Shown piece by piece: positions 57,557-64,000 of a DNA stretch of 64,000 nucleotides. The notes under the pieces were generated by a model. That model did not search any database. It saw only the letters and a list, made by a program, of their open reading frames with translations, and was not told the DNA's origin. This stretch comes from CAZJAH01 sp964544155. Its GTDB lineage: Bacteria; Bacteroidota; Ignavibacteria; Kapaibacteriales; UBA2268. A program made the position numbers and the translations under genes. The stretch's first letter is position 1. Each line of letters begins with the position of its first letter. The stretch covers positions 1 through 64,000 of the forward strand of contig CAZJAH010000001.1 in the NCBI GenBank assembly GCA_964544155.1, given 5' to 3'.

Positions 57557-58219
57557 ATGGCATTTAACCGCTTATTTATTTTGTTATTATCATTTCTGGT
57601 GATAGCAGGAGTGACTATGGCCTGCTCTCAGGACGACGGTAAGAATGAAACTGAAGCCGAAAGAAATAACCTACAAGGTGAAGATCTGGCTGTTGACGAT
57701 GAATACAGTACAGAATCAGTTGACATCGCAGTTGCTCCTGATAAAGGCGCGGATAACGTTTTTGAGATCACCGGCGCTACCGCGAGCGGTTCACAAAGCG
57801 TTCCGCCTAATTTTACCTGGAACGAGGACGGAAAAACCATGAACTTTTCCGATTACACAAAAGGAAAGGTTGTTTTCCTTAATTTCTGGGGAACATGGTG
57901 CCCTCCATGCCGCGCTGAAATTCCGGACATCATAAGGATTGCCAAAGAAGAAGACCCTGACAACGTTATGGTTATCGGTATTGCTCTTGAAAGAAGTAAC
58001 AACCAGATGCAAACCGTTAGCAACTATGTCGAAAGCAAAGATATACCATATCCAATTTTTGTTGATACCGAACAAGCCCTGTATAAAGCTATAGCCGGTA
58101 TAAGCTCAGTTCCGACTACACTGATAATCGACAAAGAAGGCTCGGTTGTGGAAGTTATCCTCGGCGCTAAATCATATGAACGCTTTATGCAATCGATAAA
58201 CAGGGTAAAAAAATCCTGA
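57557..58219 (+). CDS. TlpA/CcmG-like thioredoxin lipoprotein
   Basis: A 220-residue exported thioredoxin. An N-terminal signal segment (about 5-20) ends in a weak lipobox with Cys23; a low-complexity acidic linker (about 25-80) precedes a TlpA-like domain (about 85-218) with the active site GTWCPPCRAE (Cys115, Cys118) and cis-Pro in ISSVPTTLIIDKEG. It would keep apocytochrome cysteines reduced for CcmF. ATG at 57557 is chosen over a TTG at 57545 because the latter lies inside the likely GGAG. Ends in a strong terminator; last gene of the ccm cluster. Confidence 0.88.
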   Translation: MAFNRLFILLLSFLVIAGVTMACSQDDGKNETEAERNNLQGEDLAVDDEYSTESVDIAVAPDKGADNVFEITGATASGSQSVPPNFTWNEDGKTMNFSDYTKGKVVFLNFWGTWCPPCRAEIPDIIRIAKEEDPDNVMVIGIALERSNNQMQTVSNYVESKDIPYPIFVDTEQALYKAIAGISSVPTTLIIDKEGSVVEVILGAKSYERFMQSINRVKKS

Positions 58220-58249
58220 TAAGAAAATATTGAACTTTGATATAAAAGA

Positions 58250-58290
58250 GGCTGCCCGGAAACACATACTTTTGGGCAGCCTTTTTACCA
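58250..58290 (+). terminator. intrinsic terminator of the ccm cluster
   Basis: Stem GGCTGCCC (58250-58257) with GGGCAGCC (58274-58281), 16-base loop, followed by TTTTTACC. Confidence 0.78.
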
Positions 58291-58550
58291 GGGAGATTGG
58301 AGTAAAGGTACAACTTACAATTGAGAATAGAGCAATATGCAAATCATACTCTTCCCTATAAATGAAATGAGTTTAATAAAAGTTACAGATTTTTTTATTT
58401 ACTAAATTTTATTTAAATAAGCATAGCAAAGCCAGATACAGATTCCGTAGCCGAATTAATCTATGAACGGGATGGATTAGTGATCAAAAAGGTAAATTAA
58501 AACTATATGGTTTAACAACTTAAATACTATTTGATTTAATTTCTCAACTA
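58291..58550. other. noncoding spacer with a possible gene remnant
   Basis: About 260 bp with no supported gene. At 58417-58500 a 27-codon open stretch ends in TAA and reads like the C-terminus of a small protein (KPDTDSVAELIYERDGLVIKKVN), but it has no start codon and is blocked by a stop at 58414. It may be a decayed small gene. The rest is A+T-rich without recognisable features. Confidence 0.4.
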
Positions 58551-58580
58551 AAAAAGCCGCCCATGAAAGGACGGCTTTTT
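58551..58580 (-). terminator. terminator of the tRNA-Arg gene
   Basis: Stem AAAAAGCCG (58551-58559) with CGGCTTTTT (58572-58580) directly after the tRNA 3' end on the minus strand, loop 12 bases. Confidence 0.75.
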
Positions 58581-58581
58581 G

Positions 58582-58655
58582 TACGCCAGACAGGATTTGA
58601 ACCTGTGGCCCACAGCTTAGAAGGCTGTTGCTCTATCCAACTGAGCTACTGGCGC
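58582..58655 (-). tRNA. tRNA-Arg (anticodon TCT)
   Basis: A 74-base cloverleaf: acceptor GCGCCAG/CTGGCGT, D arm AGCTCAGTTGGATAGAGC, anticodon arm with loop CTTCTAA giving anticodon TCT, and T arm with GGTTCAAATCC. It reads AGA codons. CCA is not encoded. Transcribed on the minus strand, away from the SRP RNA. Confidence 0.95.
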
Positions 58656-58751
58656 ATTTAACAGGATAACAAAATTAGTGCATTTTTCTGAAAAATCCAA
58701 TTATTTTTTGGAATTTGAAGCAGACTTTGTTAATTTTGAATAAACTTTTTC

Positions 58752-58849
58752 GGGTCAAGTCCCGTGCGGCTAAGACAGGCCCAAATCCGTCAGGTCCGGA
58801 AGGAAGCAGCGGTAAGTCTGATCTTAGGGCGCCACGGTAAACTTGGCCC
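58752..58849 (+). ncRNA. ffs: bacterial signal recognition particle RNA (4.5S type)
   Basis: About 98 bases forming a long hairpin: GGGTCAAGTCCCGTG at the 5' end pairs with CACGG...ACTTGGCCC at the 3' end. The apical part contains the invariant GTCAGGTCCGGAAGGAAGCAGC (in two parts, at about 58789-58810), the Ffh-binding region. A T tract follows at 58850-58857 as terminator. Short bacterial type without Alu domain. Confidence 0.95.
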
Positions 58850-58962
58850 TTTTTTTATTATTTTTTATCCCTTAATATATTTTATTGACTTATTCGTCCT
58901 GGTTTATAATTATTTAAGTAAATTTGTAATAATAAAGGATTAAAATTGGATTTGATTTATAG

Positions 58963-60636
58963 ATGAAAAAAGAAATAATTATAAATTCAACTATCAACGA
59001 AGTCAGAGTAGCAATTACAGAAGACGGGCAATTAGCTGAATTTTTTATTGAATTCCCGGAAAAAGAACGATACATAGGAAATGTTTACCTCGGTAAAGTA
59101 AATAAAATTGTCTCCGGAATAAACGCGGCATTCATAAATATCGGCCTCAATCAGGATGCTTTTCTGCATTTCTCCGATGTTGATGAATCACTCGAAAATT
59201 CAATTATTACTGACGAAGAGGATGAACTCGACGATGATGAATCAGCTGAGTACGACCTTAAAAAGATCGAAAGCGAAGCCGAAAGAATTGTAGGGAAGCA
59301 TTCCGACGATAAAGAAATAAGCGATGCCGACATAGCCTTAAGGAAAGTTAAACCCGCAACAACTGATAACGGGAAAAAACTACCTACATTTTCCACAAAG
59401 AAATCCGGCGAAATTCAGATAACACTCGAACCAAAGCAAAACGTAATCGTTCAGGTAGTTCGCGAAGCCTACGCCAACAAAGGCGTTAAGGTAACCACAA
59501 AGATCGCTATTCCAGGCAGATACCTTGTACTTCTGCCATTTGAAACATTACTCGGCGTATCCAGGAAGATATATTCCTATCCTGAAAGAAAGCGCCTTAG
59601 AATGCTTGCCAGAAGATTCAAGCCAAAAGAATACGGCTGTATAATCCGAACTGTTGCCCGCGGCAAAAGCGAAGAAGAACTGAAAAAAGACTGGCAGAGC
59701 CTTATGGCTATCTGGAAAGAGATCGAAAGCAAAGTAAAAAAGTCTACCCCCCCAACCATGCTTTACCAGGATATGAACCTCGCACCGAGCGTTGTCAGGG
59801 ATCTTTTTACAACACAGGTACAAAGCGTTATAATTGACTCGAGGAAGCTATATAAAGAGATAACCTCTTATTTAAAGACATCATCGCCTAATCTGCTGCA
59901 AAAAGTAGAACTATATAACGGCGATAAACCAATATTCGAAGAATACGGCGTAGAGAAAGAACTTGCCAAAACATATAAACGGCGCGTGCCTCTTTCCTCA
60001 GGCGGCGATATAGTTATAGAGCATACAGAAGCAATGGTGGTTATAGATGTTAACTCTGGCCGTTCCACCGAAAAAGAGCAGGAAATGAATGCATATAAGA
60101 CTAACCTGGAAGCCGCCAGAGAAGTCGCGAAGCAAATTAGGCTGCGCGATATTGCTGGAATGGTGATAGTTGATTTCATAGATATGCAGCATGAATCCAA
60201 CCGGAAAAAGCTGTATAGTGAAATGAAAAAAGAATTATCACGTGACAGAGCGAAAACAGTGATTTTCCCTCTGACCCAGATAGGGCTTATGCAGCTTACA
60301 AGGCAGAGGATCAACCAAAACATAGTAGAGAAAATAAGCGAAATATGCCCGACCTGCAGCGGCACAGGAAGGATTACAACCAAGGCTGTTCTACTTAATA
60401 ATATTGAACGCTGGCTTAAGAAATTCCGCAAAGAATCCAGAGAATTCAGGCTTATATTGCAGGTGCATCCTCAAGTCGCGGATTATATAACCGAAGGCAC
60501 GTTTTCACATATAGCAAAACTCATGCTCAAATATTTCGTAAAAATAAATGTACAGCAGAATGACGGAGTTGGTATTGACCAATTCAGATTTATTTCAGAA
60601 CGCAGGAACAAGGATATAACTAACGAGCATATTTGA
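58963..60636 (+). CDS. rng: ribonuclease G/E family endoribonuclease with acidic insert
   Basis: A 557-residue RNase E/G. The S1 domain (about 35-165) is split by a charged insert (about 75-150, EDELDDDESAEYDLKKIESEAERIV and more). The RNase H-like catalytic part has the metal-binding Asp362 in VVIDVNSGRST and Asp404 in VDFIDM. The zinc-link CPTCSGTG (Cys462, Cys465) mediates dimerisation and is followed by a small domain. No long C-terminal degradosome scaffold, so it is RNase G-like. It processes rRNA and mRNA. It begins the operon rng-dxr-rseP-surE with a 3-bp gap to dxr. Confidence 0.93.
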   Translation: MKKEIIINSTINEVRVAITEDGQLAEFFIEFPEKERYIGNVYLGKVNKIVSGINAAFINIGLNQDAFLHFSDVDESLENSIITDEEDELDDDESAEYDLKKIESEAERIVGKHSDDKEISDADIALRKVKPATTDNGKKLPTFSTKKSGEIQITLEPKQNVIVQVVREAYANKGVKVTTKIAIPGRYLVLLPFETLLGVSRKIYSYPERKRLRMLARRFKPKEYGCIIRTVARGKSEEELKKDWQSLMAIWKEIESKVKKSTPPTMLYQDMNLAPSVVRDLFTTQVQSVIIDSRKLYKEITSYLKTSSPNLLQKVELYNGDKPIFEEYGVEKELAKTYKRRVPLSSGGDIVIEHTEAMVVIDVNSGRSTEKEQEMNAYKTNLEAAREVAKQIRLRDIAGMVIVDFIDMQHESNRKKLYSEMKKELSRDRAKTVIFPLTQIGLMQLTRQRINQNIVEKISEICPTCSGTGRITTKAVLLNNIERWLKKFRKESREFRLILQVHPQVADYITEGTFSHIAKLMLKYFVKINVQQNDGVGIDQFRFISERRNKDITNEHI

Positions 60637-60639
60637 TCA

Positions 60640-61818
60640 ATGGAAAATTCTGAAAAAACAATAAGCATTTTGGGTTCAACCGGCTCTATTGGTGTGCAGG
60701 CACTCGATGTGCTCGATAACCTGCCGGCTAAGTATAATATCAATTATCTTACGGTAAACAAAAACATAGACCTTCTGGCTAAACAAATAGAAAGATATAA
60801 TCCGCGAGGCGTTGCCATAGGCGATGAATCGGCATACAGAGATTTTAAGAACAAATATGATTTCAAAGGCAGAATTCTCTGCGGCGATGAAGGTATAATC
60901 GAAGCTTCAGCTGATGATGATAATGATGTCGTGCTCTCATCACTGGTGGGATTTTCGGGGGTAATCCCCACACTTGCTGCCATCGAAAAAGGCAAAACAA
61001 TAGCTCTCGCTAATAAGGAAACTCTTGTCAGCGCCGGAGAAATAATCACCAAAAAAGCACGCGCTCATAAAGCGCCTCTTATTGCCGTGGACAGCGAACA
61101 TAGCGCCGTTTTGCAATGCCTTGTTGGCGAAACCAACGATGAGATTGAAAAGATCATTCTAACCGCCTCCGGTGGCCCCTTCAGGGAAACCCCCAAATGC
61201 GAATTTCAGAAATTGACTGTAAAACAGGCCCTCGACCACCCAAACTGGTCGATGGGCAGCAAAATTACCATCGATTCCGCAACAATGATGAATAAAGGCT
61301 TTGAGATAATCGAAGCCTATTGGCTTTTTAAAGTTGGATTAGACGATATTGAAGCTCTTATTCATCCGCAAAGTATTATTCATTCTATGGTGCAGTTTGT
61401 TGACGGATCGGTTAAAGCACAGCTCGGAATGCCCGATATGAGGATTCCTATCTCTTACGCTTTGAACTATCCGCGCAGACTTAAGTTTAATTTCCCGAGA
61501 CTTGACTTAAGTGAGATAGGCTGTCTGAATTTTATGACACCCGATCCGGAAAAATTCCCCTGCCTGGAAATCGCTTACGAAGCTTTGAGAATCGGAGGTA
61601 ACGCCCCGGCAATAATTAATGCTGCGAATGAAATAGCCGTAGAGGCTTTTTTGAACGAAAGGATCAGGTTCAGCGATATTCCTGATATTATAGAAAGGTC
61701 TTTAAGCCTAATAGATAAAACAGATGATCCGTCAATACACGATATTATAGCAACGGATTCACTGACTAGAAAATACGCCAGTGATTTTATTAATAAAAAT
61801 TTAGTAACGGTATATTAA
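60640..61818 (+). CDS. dxr: 1-deoxy-D-xylulose-5-phosphate reductoisomerase
   Basis: A 392-residue enzyme of the MEP isoprenoid pathway. NADPH site SILGSTGSIGVQALDVL (about 9-25), the LANKETLVSAG loop, metal-binding VDSEHSAVLQCL, and the flexible-loop/active site HPNWSMGSKITIDSATMMNKGFEIIEA, with ALNYP and ANEIAVEAFL later. It converts DXP to methylerythritol phosphate. All key motifs are intact. One base separates it from rseP, a common dxr-rseP neighbourhood. Confidence 0.96.
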   Translation: MENSEKTISILGSTGSIGVQALDVLDNLPAKYNINYLTVNKNIDLLAKQIERYNPRGVAIGDESAYRDFKNKYDFKGRILCGDEGIIEASADDDNDVVLSSLVGFSGVIPTLAAIEKGKTIALANKETLVSAGEIITKKARAHKAPLIAVDSEHSAVLQCLVGETNDEIEKIILTASGGPFRETPKCEFQKLTVKQALDHPNWSMGSKITIDSATMMNKGFEIIEAYWLFKVGLDDIEALIHPQSIIHSMVQFVDGSVKAQLGMPDMRIPISYALNYPRRLKFNFPRLDLSEIGCLNFMTPDPEKFPCLEIAYEALRIGGNAPAIINAANEIAVEAFLNERIRFSDIPDIIERSLSLIDKTDDPSIHDIIATDSLTRKYASDFINKNLVTVY

Positions 61819-61819
61819 A

Positions 61820-63232
61820 ATGAGTTTTCTCTGGGATATTTTTTATTTCGTAATAATAATCGGAATTCTTGTACTCATACATGAATTCGGACATTTTATA
61901 GCTGCCCGTCTGACGGGTATGCGCGCCGATGTTTTTTCCATAGGTATGGGAATGAGGCTTTTCGGCTATAATAAACAAACAGGATTCAGCTTTGGCAAAC
62001 TCGAAAAAGCCTTTAAGAAAAAAGGTTTGTTAAAAGAAGGCCAAACCGGCGATGATATTGATATGGAAGGCCAGACTGATTACAGAATATCACTTTTTCC
62101 AATCGGAGGCTACGTCAAGATTGCCGGTATGGTCGATGAAAGCATGGACACCGGCTATAATGAAAATGAGCCCAAACCATGGGAGTTCCGCTCGAAAAAA
62201 ACCTGGCAGAAAGCCATTGTTCTAAGTGCCGGTGTGATAATGAATGTCGTGCTTGCCATAGGCATTTTTGCGGGTATTTTTTATTTCCAGGGCAAATCGA
62301 TGTATGCCACCACCGAAATAGGTTACGTTAAGGAGGATTCCTTTGGTGAATACATCGGACTTAAAGAAGGAGATAAAGTCTTATCGGTCAATAATAATGA
62401 AGTTTCGGACTGGCAGGACTTTATCCAAAGCGTTACCCTCAGGGATTTAGGAGGGGAAAGAAGTATTTCCATTCTTCGATCCGGCGAGACAAAAACATTG
62501 GAGGTAAGCGGCGACGAGGTCGTTAAACGTATCGCGAATAATCCGGATTTCGGGATTGAGCCGGCTCAAATGAAAACCTATGTCATGGCGGCCATTAACG
62601 CAAAGCCTGCCGCTGAAGCCGGTATAAAAAGCGGAGATACAGTTCTGACCATGAACGGCGAGCCAGTAAATTCAGTCAGTGAATTCATTGATATAGTCCA
62701 CAATAATAAATCAAAACCTGTAAATATCAGCGTAGGACGTGACGGCGAAATTTTTGAAACCGTTGTCACACCCTCAGAGGAGGGAAAAGTGGGCGTGCAG
62801 GTATCCAATATCTATACCGGTAAGGTCAATAAAGTAGAATTCGGCATTTTCGAATCCTTAGGCCTTGGAGTTAACCAGACAGTAGAAACTGTTGACCTTT
62901 TCATCAGCTCAATAGGCCAGATATTCAAAGGCAATATAGCATTTAAGGAATCTGTCGGCGGGCCGATAATGATAGCCAAGCAGGCATCGCAACATGCCGA
63001 AAGAGGTCTGATTAGTTTTTTGAGCTTTATGGCCCTGCTTTCAATTTCGCTGGCAATAATAAACATACTCCCCTTCCCTGCCCTTGACGGCGGGCATCTG
63101 GTGTTTACAGTTGTTGAAGGCGTGATGGGGAAAGAAGTTCCTCTAAAAATAAAAATGGCAATACAGCAGACCGGTATAGTGGTACTGCTATTATTTATGG
63201 CATTTGTAATTTATAATGATATAGTAAGATAA
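61820..63232 (+). CDS. rseP: site-2 protease RseP
   Basis: A 470-residue zinc metalloprotease of the inner membrane. The first helix has the HEFGH motif (His21, Glu22, His25), the last conserved one NILPFPALDGGH carries the zinc-binding Asp. Between them lie two PDZ-like domains (about 160-230 and 240-315, with GYVKEDSFGEYIGLKEGDKVLSV and AGIKSGDTVLTM). It cleaves anti-sigma factors and signal peptides in the membrane. Position after dxr is the usual neighbourhood. The ECF anti-sigma factor at 40.8-41.5 kb is a possible substrate, but that is speculation. Confidence 0.94.
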   Translation: MSFLWDIFYFVIIIGILVLIHEFGHFIAARLTGMRADVFSIGMGMRLFGYNKQTGFSFGKLEKAFKKKGLLKEGQTGDDIDMEGQTDYRISLFPIGGYVKIAGMVDESMDTGYNENEPKPWEFRSKKTWQKAIVLSAGVIMNVVLAIGIFAGIFYFQGKSMYATTEIGYVKEDSFGEYIGLKEGDKVLSVNNNEVSDWQDFIQSVTLRDLGGERSISILRSGETKTLEVSGDEVVKRIANNPDFGIEPAQMKTYVMAAINAKPAAEAGIKSGDTVLTMNGEPVNSVSEFIDIVHNNKSKPVNISVGRDGEIFETVVTPSEEGKVGVQVSNIYTGKVNKVEFGIFESLGLGVNQTVETVDLFISSIGQIFKGNIAFKESVGGPIMIAKQASQHAERGLISFLSFMALLSISLAIINILPFPALDGGHLVFTVVEGVMGKEVPLKIKMAIQQTGIVVLLLFMAFVIYNDIVR

Positions 63233-63234
63233 CC

Positions 63235-64000
63235 ATGCACAACCAGTATAATCAGAACAATAATTCAGAACAGGAAAGGCCATATATATTGGTAACCAAT
63301 GATGACGGCATTGATTCCCCCGGCATAAACGCCCTTGTGCACTCAATGCAGAAACTGGGAGATGTTGTTGTAGTAGCCCCTGACAGGCAGCAGAGCGCCG
63401 TAGGGCACGCGCTGACAGTCGCAAAACCATTAAGAATTACTCCGTTTCACAGGAACGGTGAAATGTTCGGTTACGCTATCGACGGCACGCCAGCGGACTG
63501 CGTAAAGCTGGCACTATCATCTATACTTGACCGCCGGCCTGATATAGTTGTTTCCGGGATTAACCACGGACAAAATACTTCTATCAATATACTTTATTCG
63601 GGAACGGTATCAGCCGCTACCGAGGGTATGCTATTAGGAATTCCATCAATGGCCATATCCCTTGCGAGCCATGATCTGAATGCTGATATGAGCTCCGCTG
63701 CAAAATACTCTGAAATTATGGCAAAGAAATTGCTTGCTATGGAAATTCCGGAAGGTACTTTGCTGAACGTTAATATCCCTGCCATAGCTGACGATAAGAT
63801 TAAGGGAATTAAATTTACACGGCAGAGCGGATCAATATGGAAAGATTCTTATGAGAAAAGAATAGACCCATTTTCGAGGGAGTACTATTGGTTTGCCGGT
63901 GAATATAAAGTATTCGAAGAAGGCCCTGAATTCGATGATACCGCTGTAATTAAAGGCTTTGTTTCTGTGACGCCCATACAGTACAGATTAACGAACATGG
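63235..64000 (+). CDS. surE: 5'-nucleotidase SurE, 3' end cut by the window
   Basis: At least 255 residues, ending at the window edge just before the C-terminus (SVTPIQYRL, the usual final strand). NDDGIDSPGI (residues 22-31, metal-binding Asp23 and Asp24), APDRQQSAVGHAL and SGINHGQNTSINILYSGTVSAATEG are the SurE hallmark motifs. It dephosphorylates nucleoside 5'/3'-monophosphates and short polyphosphates. An N-terminal Asn/Gln-rich extension of about 15 residues precedes the core. It starts 2 bp after rseP. Not a damaged gene; only truncated by the window. Confidence 0.94.
   Translation, partial: MHNQYNQNNNSEQERPYILVTNDDGIDSPGINALVHSMQKLGDVVVVAPDRQQSAVGHALTVAKPLRITPFHRNGEMFGYAIDGTPADCVKLALSSILDRRPDIVVSGINHGQNTSINILYSGTVSAATEGMLLGIPSMAISLASHDLNADMSSAAKYSEIMAKKLLAMEIPEGTLLNVNIPAIADDKIKGIKFTRQSGSIWKDSYEKRIDPFSREYYWFAGEYKVFEEGPEFDDTAVIKGFVSVTPIQYRLTNM

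Noticed and set aside
52037..58219. ccmA, ccmB or ccmH within the ccm cluster
   Set aside because: No ABC ATPase, CcmB-type permease or CcmH/NrfF-type protein is encoded between ccmC and the thioredoxin gene.

Overview
The window is a 64 kb piece of chromosome with moderate G+C from a Gram-negative bacterium, most likely of the Bacteroidota/Chlorobiota side of the FCB group (Ignavibacteria- or Kapabacteria-like; this placement is inference). The evidence is a type IX secretion C-terminal sorting domain, an actinobacterial-style fused E2-E1 2-oxoglutarate dehydrogenase, Kdo/LPS and RseP-type envelope genes, TTG starts and densely packed short operons. I see no phage, plasmid, insertion sequence or CRISPR array; most of the window is ordinary housekeeping DNA with a few unusual architectures.

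Layout: 0.1-5.9 kb is one minus-strand operon for a trans-envelope export route (GbsR-like regulator, LolA-like periplasmic protein, two FtsX/LolE permeases, LolD-type ATPase, outer-membrane barrel), with a near-perfect 26-bp dyad just upstream of the regulator. 6.1-10.9 kb is an A+T-richer stretch of exported proteins: a T9SS cargo, a very A+T-rich membrane protein bracketed by 25-bp direct repeats, and a lipoprotein with a CxxC redoxin domain. 11-15.5 kb carries a DHOD-like flavoenzyme and a Ku-LigD end-joining pair. 15.9-17.9 kb holds two response regulators, one a receiver fused to CheD. 18-24 kb has coaBC, ytxG/ytxH-like genes, kdsC, prmA, a Ppx/GppA phosphatase and a lipoprotein. 24-31 kb carries the fused oxoglutarate dehydrogenase, PtsN and a sugar nucleotidyltransferase with a degenerate phosphomutase domain. 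31-38 kb has an SDR, a penicillin acylase, pgeF, comEC and a peroxiredoxin. 38-49 kb holds glmS, an ECF sigma/anti-sigma/periplasmic sensor set, greA, ribBA, yajC, tgt, a response-regulator phosphatase, vanZ and nnrDE.

49-52 kb is a partner-switching module (membrane GAF-PP2C phosphatase, STAS antagonist, HATPase kinase). 52-58 kb is a cytochrome c maturation cluster (ccmC, a tiny ccmD, ccmE with a CxxxY haem site, ccmF, a TlpA/CcmG-like thioredoxin) interrupted by an oppositely oriented TPR gene. 58.5-58.9 kb holds tRNA-Arg(TCT) and the 4.5S SRP RNA. 59-64 kb is the operon rng-dxr-rseP-surE, with surE cut by the window end.

The strongest leads for new biology are the receiver-CheD fusion with its small partner gene, the ABC/LolA-like/barrel export operon with its operator, the mutase-dead nucleotidyltransferase, the CxxxY ccm variant, and three places where short repeats include a gene's stop codon.
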